From: Janibacter terrae NBRC 107853
GTDB lineage: Bacteria > Actinomycetota > Actinomycetes > Actinomycetales > Dermatophilaceae
DNA: 64,000 nucleotides
Direction of reading: 5' to 3'
Assembly (NCBI RefSeq): GCF_001591405.1
Contig: NZ_BCUV01000006.1
Span: 248,001 to 312,000 of the forward strand
The notes beneath the pieces are model-generated. The model was not told the DNA's origin. It made no database searches and worked only from the letters and a program-made list of their open reading frames with translations. Shown piece by piece: positions 31,007 to 39,219 of the stretch (its first letter is position 1; every line of letters begins with the position of its first letter). The translations under genes were made by a program, and so were the position numbers.

Positions 31007-31505
31007 CCCAACCTGTCACCTGATCGTGCAGCAGTCCCGGATCCTGAAGCACCTCGGCCCGAATGAACGCCCGGCGCCGCGATACGCCTACTACATGTGA
31101 CTTGGCTCGGTGGGTGTAGCTGGGTTTGAGCTCGTCGCTTCTTCGGATCGCATCGGCCAGCACAAGACGGCCAAGCATCGAGAGGTGCCCGCTCCGAGCC
31201 GCCAGCGAAGTGCGCGCCACCCTCCGCGAGTTCACGCACAGTTTCAACACCCAGACAGCGTTAACGTCATCGCAGCTCGGACCCGCCTCGCCGAGGCACC
31301 CGCGACGTCCCCAACGCGCCCAACGGCACCGAGGCGGTAGTTTGAGGACGAGGACGTCTTCGTAGTTGAACGCCCCTGAAGGGCCGACAATCGCTCGGCT
31401 GTTACAAACGGGATACAAATCGCCTGAACGAATCGGAGTTTGCGCAGGTCAGCATGGGTCAGTCAGTCAGTACTACGACATCTGATCGACGTCTGACCTC
31501 ACGAA

Positions 31506-31538
31506 GGGCGGGGCCCCCGATCACCGGGGGTCCCGCCC
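31506..31538. terminator. Long GC-rich inverted repeat, possible terminator
   Basis: GGGCGGG-G-CCCCCG-ATCA-C-CGGGGG-T-CCCGCCC can form a stem of about 13 pairs with a central G/T mismatch and a tight loop. No U-tract follows on either strand. It lies in a gene-free stretch (31101-31626) after the Argonaute remnant; the rest of that stretch, including a drop in GC near 31395-31440, holds nothing I recognise. Confidence 0.5.
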
Positions 31539-31558
31539 TCGTCGGTGTGTGCACAAGA

Positions 31559-31611
31559 GTCGTCCTGGTGCATCTCGTGGTCGATTCCGCCATCAGGTGC
31601 ACCAGGACGAC
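31559..31611. repeat. Perfect 14-bp inverted repeat downstream of the small hypothetical gene
   Basis: GTCGTCCTGGTGCA (31559-31572) and its exact complement TGCACCAGGACGAC (31598-31611) enclose a 25-nt loop. It lies 16 bp beyond the stop of the minus-strand gene ending at 31627, where a terminator would be expected, though the loop is long and no U-run follows. Confidence 0.55.
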
Positions 31612-31626
31612 CCTTCGTGCTGGTCC

Positions 31627-31857
31627 TCAGCCGAGCTCCTGCTCGGCCTCGGCGAGCCGGGTCAGTGCGAGGACACTCTCCCACGTGCCGGGCTTCAGGC
31701 CGGCGGCCGTGGCGCGGGCCCGCTCGAGCACGGACGCGTCGCCGGTGAGCCTGGCCAGGACGGACAGCGCCTCGACGCTCTCCCACGTCCCGGCCTTGAG
31801 CCCGTGGGCGGTCTCGGTCGCGCGGACGAGGGCGGGTCGGTCATCACTCCTGCTCAT
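31627..31857 (-). CDS. Small hypothetical protein with an internal repeat
   Basis: 76 aa from the ATG at 31857. The sequence is two similar halves: TETAHGLKAGTWESVEALSVLARL and ATAAGLKPGTWESVLALTRLAEAE, each predicted helix-turn-helix-like with an invariant GLK-x-GTWESV-x-AL core spaced by about 35 residues. No family recognised. Divergent from the SDR gene. Real coding is supported by the in-frame duplication and codon bias. Confidence 0.6.
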   Translation of the reverse strand: MSRSDDRPALVRATETAHGLKAGTWESVEALSVLARLTGDASVLERARATAAGLKPGTWESVLALTRLAEAEQELG

Positions 31858-31918
31858 GCGCCGAGTATGCCCCTCGCCGGACCTGACACGGCCGTGCGCG
31901 AGAGGCAGAGTGGGGACC

Positions 31919-32695
31919 ATGACGAAGCGACGCATCCTCATCACCGGTTCGACGGGCGACGTGGGCACCGTCCTCACGCAGCGCCTCGGCGACGGGTTCG
32001 AGATCATCGGGCACGGGCATGAGGCCGGCCCGTCGGCGGACCCGGTCGTCCTCGGCGGTGACCTCGCCGACTACGACGCCGTCCTCGCCCTCATGGACGG
32101 GATCGACACGGTCGTCCACCTGGCCGGCGCCGCCTCGCCCGACTCCGCGTGGGACGCGGTGCTCGAGGCCAACATCATCGGCACCCGCAATGTCCTGGAG
32201 GCCGCCCGCGTCGCCGGGGTGCGGCGGGTCGTCTTCGCCTCGTCCAACCACGCGATGGGCATGTACGACCGCCTGGAGCAGTGGCCGGTCTACCCCGACA
32301 CGCTCCCCCGCGCCGACTCGCTGTACGGCGTGTCCAAGATCTTCGGCGAGACGCTCGGCCGGTACTACTTCGACGAGCACGGCCTGTCCTTCATCGCGCT
32401 GCGCATCGGCTGGGTCTCCGGTGACCCGACCCTCGTCGACGAGGACGTCCTGCACGCCATGTGGCTCAGCGAGGACGACGCCGCGCAGGTCGTGCGCTGC
32501 GCGATCGAGGCGAAGGTCGAGCACGGTGTCTACTACGCCATCTCGGACAACCCCAACCGCCGCTGGTCGATGACCAACACGATGCTCGACCTGGGCTACC
32601 GACCGCAGGACTCGTGGTCCGACGAGGCACCTGCCGACGAACCGGTGGTCGAGGGCGGGCAGACGGTCGCCGACGACTGGCCGAAGGGGTCGTGA
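31919..32695 (+). CDS. NAD-dependent epimerase/dehydratase (uronate dehydrogenase-like SDR)
   Basis: 258-aa extended short-chain dehydrogenase. N-terminal Rossmann motif ILITGSTGDVGTVL; the stretch VVHLAGAASPDSAWDAVLEANIIGTRNVLEAARVAGVRRVVFASSNHAMGMY closely follows the uronate dehydrogenase pattern, and the catalytic YxxxK is YGVSK. That enzyme oxidises galacturonate or glucuronate to the aldarolactone with NAD+. The ATG at 31919 follows TGGGGACC. Substrate assignment is by motif resemblance only. The gene is followed 22 bp later by the CoA-transferase. Confidence 0.78.
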   Translation: MTKRRILITGSTGDVGTVLTQRLGDGFEIIGHGHEAGPSADPVVLGGDLADYDAVLALMDGIDTVVHLAGAASPDSAWDAVLEANIIGTRNVLEAARVAGVRRVVFASSNHAMGMYDRLEQWPVYPDTLPRADSLYGVSKIFGETLGRYYFDEHGLSFIALRIGWVSGDPTLVDEDVLHAMWLSEDDAAQVVRCAIEAKVEHGVYYAISDNPNRRWSMTNTMLDLGYRPQDSWSDEAPADEPVVEGGQTVADDWPKGS

Positions 32696-32717
32696 GCGCG
32701 GCTGAGATCATGAGCGC

Positions 32718-34223
32718 ATGAGCCGCATCACCTGCCCCGTCCTGAGCACCCGCGTCACCACCGCCGAGGCCGCGGCGGAGCACGTCCGCCCCGGGGACAA
32801 CATCGGGATGAGCGGTTTCACCGGGGCCGGGTACCCCAAGGCGCTGCCCACGGCCCTGCACGACCGGATGGTCGCGGCGCACGCCCGCGGGGAGGACTTC
32901 CGCGTCGGTCTGTGGACCGGGGCCTCGACGGCACCCGACGCGGACGGCGTGCTCGCGGAGGCGCGGGGCGTGGCGAGCCGGCTGCCGTACAACTCCGACC
33001 CGACGATGCGCCAGCTGATCAACTCCGGCGAGGTCGACTACGTCGATGCCCACCTGAGCCACTCCGCGCCGCACATGTGGTTCGGGTTCTACGGCAACCT
33101 CGACGTGGCCATCGTCGAGGTCACCGCGATCCTGCCCAACGGCCTGCTCGTGCCGGGCAGCTCCGTGGGCAACAACAAGACCTGGCTCGAGCAGGCCGAC
33201 CGGGTCATCCTCGAGGTCAACCACTGGCAACCGCGCGAGTTCGAGGGGTTCCACGACGTCTACTACGGGGCCGCCCTGCCGCCGCACCGCCGCCCGATCC
33301 AGCTCACCGACCCGATGCAGCGCATCGGCGACCCCTACCTGCGCGTCGACCCGGCGAAGGTCGTCGCCGTCGTCGAGACCGACCGCCCGGACCGCAACTC
33401 CCCCTTCAGCCCCCCGGACGCGACCTCGCAGGCCATCGCCGCCCACGTCCTGGACTTCCTGCGCGCCGAGGTCGCATCCGGGCGGATGCCCCCTTCGCTC
33501 CTGCCGCTGCAGTCGGGTGTCGGCAATGTCGCCAACGCCGTCCTCGCGGGGCTGGACGGCAGCGAGTTCACCGACCTCGTCGCCTTCACCGAGGTGCTCC
33601 AGGACGGGCTGCTCGACCTGCTCGACAGCGGCACGGTGCGCGCCGCGTCGGCGACGTCCTTCGGTCTCTCGGACGTCGGGGTGGAGCGGTTCCTCGACAA
33701 CATCAGCAGCTACAAGGGGCGGATCCTGCTGCGCAGCGAGGAGATCTCCAACCACCCCGAGCTGGTCCGGCGGCTCGGCGTCATCGCGATGAACGGGATG
33801 ATCGAGGCCGACATCTACGGCAACGTCAACTCCACCCACATCGCCGGCAGCAAGATCATGAACGGCATCGGCGGCAGCGGCGACTTCACCCGCAACGCCT
33901 TCCTCAACTTCTTCCTCACCCCGTCCACGGCGAAGGGGGGCACGGTCTCGGCGTTCGTCCCGATGGCCAGCCACGTCGACCACACCGAGCACGACGTCCA
34001 GGTCATCGTCAGCGAGCACGGGCTCGCCGACCTGCGTGGGCTCTCCCCCCGGCACCGGGCGGTGCGGATCATCAACAACTGCGCCGACCCGGCCTTCCGG
34101 CCCGGGCTGCTCGACTACTTCGAGCGGGCCCAGGCGGCCCGGCCCGATGCCGTCCACACCCCGCACCTCCTCGGTGAGGCGCTCAGCTGGCACGAGCGGT
34201 ACCTGGAGACAGGGAGCATGTGA
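32718..34223 (+). CDS. Succinyl-CoA:acetate CoA-transferase / acetyl-CoA hydrolase family
   Basis: 501-aa class I CoA-transferase of the acetyl-CoA hydrolase/transferase family (AarC, Cat1, ScpC). Seen: GFTGAGYPKALPTAL near residue 34, the catalytic Glu292 in VAFTEVLQDGLLDLL, and the oxyanion/CoA loop GIGGSGDFTRNA near 390. It would move CoA between succinate and acetate, linking the TCA cycle with acetate handling. Its stop overlaps the GTG start of the MFS gene by 4 bp. Confidence 0.92.
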   Translation: MSRITCPVLSTRVTTAEAAAEHVRPGDNIGMSGFTGAGYPKALPTALHDRMVAAHARGEDFRVGLWTGASTAPDADGVLAEARGVASRLPYNSDPTMRQLINSGEVDYVDAHLSHSAPHMWFGFYGNLDVAIVEVTAILPNGLLVPGSSVGNNKTWLEQADRVILEVNHWQPREFEGFHDVYYGAALPPHRRPIQLTDPMQRIGDPYLRVDPAKVVAVVETDRPDRNSPFSPPDATSQAIAAHVLDFLRAEVASGRMPPSLLPLQSGVGNVANAVLAGLDGSEFTDLVAFTEVLQDGLLDLLDSGTVRAASATSFGLSDVGVERFLDNISSYKGRILLRSEEISNHPELVRRLGVIAMNGMIEADIYGNVNSTHIAGSKIMNGIGGSGDFTRNAFLNFFLTPSTAKGGTVSAFVPMASHVDHTEHDVQVIVSEHGLADLRGLSPRHRAVRIINNCADPAFRPGLLDYFERAQAARPDAVHTPHLLGEALSWHERYLETGSM

Positions 34224-35410
34224 GCGGTGAGACACTGCTGCCAGTGAGCAGTGTGTGGACCGCGCGGGGGATGCCCGCGCTGCTGATGGCGACCTTCCTG
34301 GGCTTCAGCGGCTTCGCGGTCCTCATGCCGGTCGCCCCGCTCTGGGCCGTGCACGGTGGCGCGGACGAAGGGGGCGCCGGTCTCGTCAACGGGGTCCTCC
34401 TCACCGTCACCGTCCTCACCCAGTTCACCGTCCCCGCGCTGCTACGGCGCTTCGGCTGGGGTCCCGCGCTCGCCGCCGGACTCGTGCTGCTCGGCGCGCC
34501 GTCGCTGGGGTTCATCGCCAGTGACGCGCTCCCCGCCGTCCTCGCGCTGTCCGCGGTACGCGGCGTCGGGTTCGGCATCCTCACCGTCGCCGGGAGCGCG
34601 GCCGTCGCCGAGCTCTCCACGCCCGAGACCCGCGGCAAGGCCGTCGGCGCGTACGGCCTGTCCATCGCCGGGCCCCAGGTGGTGCTCCTCCCCCTGGGCT
34701 CCTGGGTGGCCGAGACGCTCGACTTCGGCGTCGTCTTCGCCGTCGGGGCCGTGCCGCTGCTCGGCGTGCCCGCCGCGCTGGCCCTGGGGCGGGTGCTCGA
34801 GGCCTTCCCCGCGCACGAGGCGCCGGTCGGCAGCGAGGCCGGCCCCAGCACGCCGCGGGTGGCGCTCACCCTGCTGCGGCCGATGGTCCTGCTCGTCGGC
34901 GTGACCATCGCCGGCGGCGCGGTGCTCACCTTCGGCCCGCAGATGGTCCGCGACCCAGCGGTCGTCATCCCTGCGCTCGCCCTCATGGAGCTCATGGCCG
35001 CGATCTTCCGGTGGCGCATCGGCGACCTCGCCGACCGTCACGGCGCCGAGCGGTTCCTCGCCCCCTTCGTCCTCCTGACCGTGCTCGGCATGGGCGGCAT
35101 CGCCTGGGCGGTCCACGACCAGTCCGTGCCCTTGCTGCTCGTCGGTGCCCTCCTGCTCGGCAGCGCCTACGGGGCCCTGCAGAACCTCACGCTCGTCATC
35201 TCCTTCGCCGCCGTGACGCGCCGGCACATCGGCCTCGCCAGCTCGATCTGGAATGTCGGCTTCGACCTCGGCTCGGCCCTCGGGTCCGTCGTCGTCGGCG
35301 CGATCGCGGTCGGGTACGGCTTCCCGGCGGCCCTCCTCGTGACCGCCGCCTTCGCCGTGCTGACCCTGCCGCTGGCCCTGGTGCGGGTGCGGCGTCGAGA
35401 CGGTCGCTGA
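34220..35410 (+). CDS. MFS transporter
   Basis: 396-aa, about 12-helix major facilitator with the loop-2 region reduced and a motif near GKAVGAYGLSIAGPQVVLLPLGSWVAE in TM5 (antiporter motif C-like G...GP..G). The C-terminal half has GSAYGALQNLTLVISFAAVTRRHIGLASSIWNVGFDLGSALGS. The GTG at 34220 is used because it overlaps the CoA-transferase stop (GTGA). Substrate unknown; coupling to the CoA-transferase hints at a carboxylate, but drug efflux is equally possible. Confidence 0.85.
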   Translation: MSGETLLPVSSVWTARGMPALLMATFLGFSGFAVLMPVAPLWAVHGGADEGGAGLVNGVLLTVTVLTQFTVPALLRRFGWGPALAAGLVLLGAPSLGFIASDALPAVLALSAVRGVGFGILTVAGSAAVAELSTPETRGKAVGAYGLSIAGPQVVLLPLGSWVAETLDFGVVFAVGAVPLLGVPAALALGRVLEAFPAHEAPVGSEAGPSTPRVALTLLRPMVLLVGVTIAGGAVLTFGPQMVRDPAVVIPALALMELMAAIFRWRIGDLADRHGAERFLAPFVLLTVLGMGGIAWAVHDQSVPLLLVGALLLGSAYGALQNLTLVISFAAVTRRHIGLASSIWNVGFDLGSALGSVVVGAIAVGYGFPAALLVTAAFAVLTLPLALVRVRRRDGR

Positions 35411-35450
35411 GCGACCTCCTCAGCCAGCGGTGGACGAGGGTGCAGCGCTG

Positions 35451-35468
35451 ACGGGGAGTTCTCCCCGT
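35451..35468. promoter_or_regulatory. 18-bp inverted repeat upstream of the SPFH operon
   Basis: ACGGGGAG-TT-CTCCCCGT, perfect 8-bp arms, 62 bp before the first SPFH start and 40 bp after the MFS stop; a further half-site-like GAACTCCCC follows at 35479. It could be an operator or a terminator without U-tract. Confidence 0.5.
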
Positions 35469-35530
35469 GTCCGGCCGAACTCCCCTGTGGGAGACTGCGG
35501 CCAACTCAGGGAACGAACGAAGGGGCACGG

Positions 35531-37237
35531 GTGAGCAACCCAGCGCAGCAGTTCATGGACAGGGCCAGGCAGGTCGCGGACGCGACCGGCATGGGCGGGG
35601 CGGTCGACCAGGTGATGCAGCAGGCGCAGGGGGCCGGCTTCGACCTCAACGCGCGGGACTTCCCCGCAGCCCGGGGCGAAGGGGGGTCCGCCGGCACGCG
35701 GATCAACGCCGACCACGTCCCGCTCGACGACGCTGCGGAGGCCCTCAGCCGCAGCCGCTACGAGATGGGCGTGACCGGCCCCGTGCACGTCATCACCCCG
35801 ATGGTCATGCCCAAGGGCCGCCGCCTGCGGGCGATGCTGCCGGTCATCCTGCTCGTCATCGTCGGCGTCGTCGGATCGATCTTCCTGCTGCCCTTCGACG
35901 GGATGAGCCTGGCGGTCTTCGGGCCGCACTACTGGGTCCTCGTGGTCGCCGTCGCCGCCTTCATGTGGTGGCGGCAGGGCATGGTCATGGTCCCGGAGGG
36001 CTGCACCGCCCTCATCAGCCGCTTCGGCAAGGTCGAGGCCGAGGTCGGCCCCGGCCGGGTGACGCTGTGGAACCCGTGGAAGCGCGTCTCCTACATCGTC
36101 AACACCACGCGCGAGTACCCCTTCAACGCGCCGATCCGCTCGGCACCGACGAAGTCCGGCGTGCAGGCGTCGGTCGACCTCTTCCTCCAGTTCCGCATCG
36201 TCAGCGCCCGCGAGTTCGTCTTCGTCCTCGGCGCGGTGCAGGGCTTCCAGGACAAGCTCAACAACGCGATCTCCGAGACGACGCGCTCGCTCATCTACGA
36301 GCAGGAGGCCTCCGGCATCTACGACCTCGTCGGTGAGAGCACCGCGCGGCTGCTCGACCAGCTCAACGCGCAGTTCGCCCCGGCGGTCGAGCTGACGACG
36401 GCCAACATCACGCACGCCGAGCCGTCCGCGCAGGAGTACCGGATGGACCTCGCGGCCCCGGAGATGATCCGCGTCGCCAAGGAGGCCTACACGTACGACT
36501 ACGAGCTGGGGCTGAAGAAGGAGCAGAACGAGGGCGACCTCAACAAGGACCTCGCCTCGCTCAAGGAGAACCTCTCCGGCATCCAGGCCGACATCGCCCG
36601 CTACCAGGCGCAGATGGACACGGCGCTGGAGCGGGAGACCAACCGCGCCGAGGCGGTCGCCCGCCAGCGCTTCGTCGAGTCGGAGTCCGATGCCAACGCC
36701 AACGCGGCCCTGCTCGAGGCCCAGGCCCTCGACATCCGTGCGCTGAGCGCGGCGCTGGCGCCGGAGATCCTCGACTACCGCTACCAGCAGGACATGCTCG
36801 ACAAGATGGAGGGCGTCTCCGGCTCCCTCCCGCAGCTCGTGCGCATCGGCGAGGAGTCCGAGGGCGTGGACTACCTGCAGATCGCCCGCCAGCTCGTGGG
36901 CGGCCAGGACGCGCAGCTCTTCTCCGCCCAGGACATGGAGGACATCCGGGCGCGGCAGGGCGACATCGCCGCCCGCATCAGCGCACGCGAGGCCGACATC
37001 GTCGACCTGCTGCAGGCCCCCGAGAAGACGGACGTCGAGATCCTGCCGGCCACGGAGGCAGAGACCGATCCCGAGGGCGAGCAACGGCTCGACGAGATCC
37101 GCCAGTCCGTCACCGACGAGAGCGTCACCGAAACGCTCGGCGAGGTGAGCAGCGGCGGCATCCGCCCCTCCACCCCGCCGCCACCGGTGACCGAGACGAT
37201 GATCCAGACCGACGCGACCGAGGGTGAGCAGCGATGA
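35531..37237 (+). CDS. SPFH/Band 7 domain membrane protein 1
   Basis: 568-aa prohibitin/stomatin-type scaffold. Cytosolic start, two close hydrophobic segments (about 97-118 and 125-142), SPFH domain (about 150-320: VPEGCTALISRFGKVEAEVGPGRVTLWNPWKRV...), then a long coiled coil (about 315-410, Glu/Lys/Ala-rich) and an acidic disordered tail. The GTG at 35531 follows CGAAGGGG. Such proteins form oligomeric membrane microdomain scaffolds or protease regulators; here no protease is adjacent. Overlaps the second SPFH gene by 4 bp. Confidence 0.88.
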   Translation: MSNPAQQFMDRARQVADATGMGGAVDQVMQQAQGAGFDLNARDFPAARGEGGSAGTRINADHVPLDDAAEALSRSRYEMGVTGPVHVITPMVMPKGRRLRAMLPVILLVIVGVVGSIFLLPFDGMSLAVFGPHYWVLVVAVAAFMWWRQGMVMVPEGCTALISRFGKVEAEVGPGRVTLWNPWKRVSYIVNTTREYPFNAPIRSAPTKSGVQASVDLFLQFRIVSAREFVFVLGAVQGFQDKLNNAISETTRSLIYEQEASGIYDLVGESTARLLDQLNAQFAPAVELTTANITHAEPSAQEYRMDLAAPEMIRVAKEAYTYDYELGLKKEQNEGDLNKDLASLKENLSGIQADIARYQAQMDTALERETNRAEAVARQRFVESESDANANAALLEAQALDIRALSAALAPEILDYRYQQDMLDKMEGVSGSLPQLVRIGEESEGVDYLQIARQLVGGQDAQLFSAQDMEDIRARQGDIAARISAREADIVDLLQAPEKTDVEILPATEAETDPEGEQRLDEIRQSVTDESVTETLGEVSSGGIRPSTPPPPVTETMIQTDATEGEQR

Positions 37238-38604
37238 GTGACCAGATGATGGAGCAGGCGGTCCGTGCCGCGCGCGGTCAGGGCATGAGCTCGATCAAGG
37301 AGGTCGTCTCCGGGTGGGGCGATGTCGCGCGCTACCTGCGTGGCGGCGACTCCGGCTCGCTCGTCCCCGTCGTCATCCCCAAGGACAAGCGCGGCATGCG
37401 CTGGACCGCGCTCATCTGGTTCGGCCTGTGGGCGCTCCTCAGCGGGGTCTTCCTCGCCGCCTCCGACCACGGGGCACTCGGCGGGCTGGCGATCTTCGTC
37501 GCGATCATCTCCTTCCTGCTCTCGGCGCTGTGGTGGTGGCGCAGCTCGATCGTCGAGATCGAGGAGGGCACGGTCGGGGTGCTGACGAAGTTCGGCGCCA
37601 TCTCCGGCCCCGGCCTCTCACCCGGCCGGCACTACCTCTGGCACCCGTGGGCGCGGGTCGCCTACGTCGTCGACGTGACCACCGAGATCCCCTACACCGC
37701 ACCGGTGCTCAGCTCCCCTACGCACGAGAACGTGCCGCTGAAGTCGATCGAGTTCTTCCTGCGCTTCCGCATCGTCGACGCCATCCGCTTCGTGCAGACG
37801 ATCGGCGCGGGCAACTTCGACCTCGTGCTGTCCAACTCGGTCCAGGACGCCATTCGGCAGCGCAGCCGCCAGGTGCGCACCGAGCAGGCGTACGACCTGC
37901 GCGGCAGCGACGTCAAGGACATGCAGGACCTGCTCAACCGTCAGCTGACCCGCTACGGCGTGCAGATCATGGGCTGCAACATCCCCGACGTGCAGCTGCC
38001 CGACCAGTACCGCGAGCACCTCGCCACCCGCGAGCGGGTCGCCAAGGAGCTCGTCGCGTACGAGAAGGAGTGGGAGCTGACGCGCAAGCGTCGCATCGAC
38101 ACCCTCCTGCTCGAGATCGAGCGGTCGAAGAAGGTGCGTGACGCCAAGGTCGTCGAGGTCCAGGCGTCGCTCAACGAGGCCCGCAAGGACGTCGCCCAGA
38201 TGCTCGAGGAGCGCGAGACCGAGGCGCAGAAGATCCGCTACGAGATCGAGACCCGTGCCCGCACCAACCTCGTCGCCGCGCAGGGTGAGGCCAAGGCGCA
38301 GGAGCAGCTGGCCACGGCCTACCGCGACAACCGTGCGGTGCTCGGCTACGAGCTCGCACGGCGCCGTCTCGACGTGGGCGCGACCCTCGCCGAGGACGCC
38401 CCGCGGCCGGTCATCGTGCACACCGACGCCGGCGCCGGCGACTCCTCCGCGCTGTCGACGCTGCTCATGGCGCAGCTGCTGCCGCAGATCCAGTCCGGTG
38501 ACACCGCCCCGCGCCGCGGGTCGCGCCGGGCGTCCCAGCCCGCCCAGCTCGACGAGGTCGCCGAGCGCGCCGCCCGGGCGCTGCGGGAGCAGACGCAGGG
38601 CTGA
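37234..38604 (+). CDS. SPFH/Band 7 domain membrane protein 2
   Basis: 456-aa paralogue of the preceding protein with the same layout: two hydrophobic segments (about 52-72 and 77-97), SPFH domain (about 100-270: IEEGTVGVLTKFGAISGPGLSPGRHYLWHPWARV), then a charged coiled coil (about 265-380). Translationally coupled through ATGA. The tandem arrangement suggests a hetero-oligomer, comparable to HflK/HflC in concept, though those pairs have different topology. It ends 4 bp before the convergent PadR gene. Confidence 0.88.
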   Translation: MSDQMMEQAVRAARGQGMSSIKEVVSGWGDVARYLRGGDSGSLVPVVIPKDKRGMRWTALIWFGLWALLSGVFLAASDHGALGGLAIFVAIISFLLSALWWWRSSIVEIEEGTVGVLTKFGAISGPGLSPGRHYLWHPWARVAYVVDVTTEIPYTAPVLSSPTHENVPLKSIEFFLRFRIVDAIRFVQTIGAGNFDLVLSNSVQDAIRQRSRQVRTEQAYDLRGSDVKDMQDLLNRQLTRYGVQIMGCNIPDVQLPDQYREHLATRERVAKELVAYEKEWELTRKRRIDTLLLEIERSKKVRDAKVVEVQASLNEARKDVAQMLEERETEAQKIRYEIETRARTNLVAAQGEAKAQEQLATAYRDNRAVLGYELARRRLDVGATLAEDAPRPVIVHTDAGAGDSSALSTLLMAQLLPQIQSGDTAPRRGSRRASQPAQLDEVAERAARALREQTQG

Positions 38605-38608
38605 CCGC

Positions 38609-39163
38609 TCAGCCGGCGCGCGCCTCGAGCACCGCGAGGACCCGACGAGCCCACGCGACGTTTTCCTCCTCGAAGCTGATCCCCCGCAGTAGCGTCAGGT
38701 ACTGCCCCACGCGCTCGCTCGTCGCGAGGTAGTCCTCCTCGCTGCGGCCCGCGAGCGTGCGCTCCTGCACGAGCCGATAGGTGGCGAGCTTGGCCTCGAA
38801 GGCCGCCAGCCGCTCGAGCACGTGCCCGCGGATCGCCGCCGGGTCGCCGGACTCCAGGGCGGCGACCTGGACGAGCAGCTCGTCGCGCACGGCGAGCGGC
38901 TTGGGCGAGCGCACGGTGTGGGCGCGCAGCGCCTCGCGTCCGGCGGCGGTCAGGCGGAAGACCCTCTTGTCCGGGCGCTTTGACTGGGCGACCGTCCGCG
39001 CGCGCACCAGGCCGGCCTGCTCGAGCTTGTCCAGCTCGCGGTACAGCTGCTGCGGGCTGGCGGTCCAGTAGTTGGCCACCGAGACGTCGAAGGCCTTGGC
39101 CAGGTCGTACCCGGACGACTCGTCGTGGGCGAGGGCGGTGAGGATCGCGTCCTGGAGGGCCAT
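38609..39163 (-). CDS. PadR family transcriptional regulator
   Basis: 184-aa PadR-type repressor: N-terminal winged helix (MALQDAILTALAHDESSGYDLAKAFDVSVANYWTASPQQLYRELDKLEQAGLV, then RPDKRVFRLTAAGREAL as the wing) and a C-terminal helical dimerisation domain (Vir-type, about 95-184). Divergent from the NTF2-like gene with a palindrome TACTCA-N6-TGAGTA between them. Related TCAAC/GTTGA palindromes at 42476 and 42558 may also be its sites. Confidence 0.93.
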   Translation of the reverse strand: MALQDAILTALAHDESSGYDLAKAFDVSVANYWTASPQQLYRELDKLEQAGLVRARTVAQSKRPDKRVFRLTAAGREALRAHTVRSPKPLAVRDELLVQVAALESGDPAAIRGHVLERLAAFEAKLATYRLVQERTLAGRSEEDYLATSERVGQYLTLLRGISFEEENVAWARRVLAVLEARAG

Positions 39164-39191
39164 GAGCCGATCGTAGTTCGCCTCTGGCGGT

Positions 39192-39209
39192 TACTCATCT
39201 AGTTGAGTA
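39192..39209. promoter_or_regulatory. Palindromic operator between padR-type gene and NTF2-like gene
   Basis: TACTCA-TCTAGT-TGAGTA, perfect 6-bp arms, placed 28 bp from the PadR start and 10 bp before the NTF2-like start. Probable PadR site; the CTACTCAAC half recurs upstream of the 2,4-dienoyl-CoA reductase gene. Confidence 0.7.
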
Positions 39210-39219
39210 GGTTCGACCC

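Larger units (their letters stand above)
29721..31038 (+). mobile_element. IS3-family insertion sequence, complete
   Basis: 1318-bp element with perfect 25-bp terminal inverted repeats (29721-29745 and 31014-31038, starting GGGACTGCTGCACGATCAGG) and a 3-bp target duplication GGA (29718-29720 and 31039-31041). It carries orfA and orfB overlapping in -1 frame. Both ends and both genes look intact, and the perfect repeats suggest recent insertion into the Argonaute remnant. Confidence 0.96.
28937..31100 (+). pseudogene. Prokaryotic Argonaute remnant: PIWI domain, 5'-truncated and split by an IS3 element
   Basis: Recognisable PIWI sequence runs from about 29030 (CYYKAGGVPWRM) to 29720 and resumes at 31042 with ILKHLGPNERPAPRYAYYM and a stop. 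Seen: TTCYVGVAFYRS, RVMLHKTSSFTPEELEGF, RLFRQGEQTTLRGTLLSL, RGSVPFYRTYPGMYVPSALP, KMNWNATQLDGRLPITLRTADSIGR. The first catalytic Asp position reads GVAF and the third lies in HKTS rather than HRDG, so it belongs with catalytically inactive long-B-type Argonautes. N, PAZ and MID domains are missing. Removing the IS and one GGA copy restores a continuous C-terminus. No start codon with SD is visible. Confidence 0.85.

Noticed and set aside
31117-31150. Sequence resembling the antisense of a tRNA T-arm, a possible ICE attachment site
   Set aside because: T-stem halves do not pair and no acceptor or anticodon arm can be built.
35452-35468. GGGGAGTT before the SPFH operon as a fourth manganese riboswitch
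   Set aside because: Reads GGAGTT, not GGAGTA; no P2/P1' partners or AGACC follow. It is a simple palindrome.
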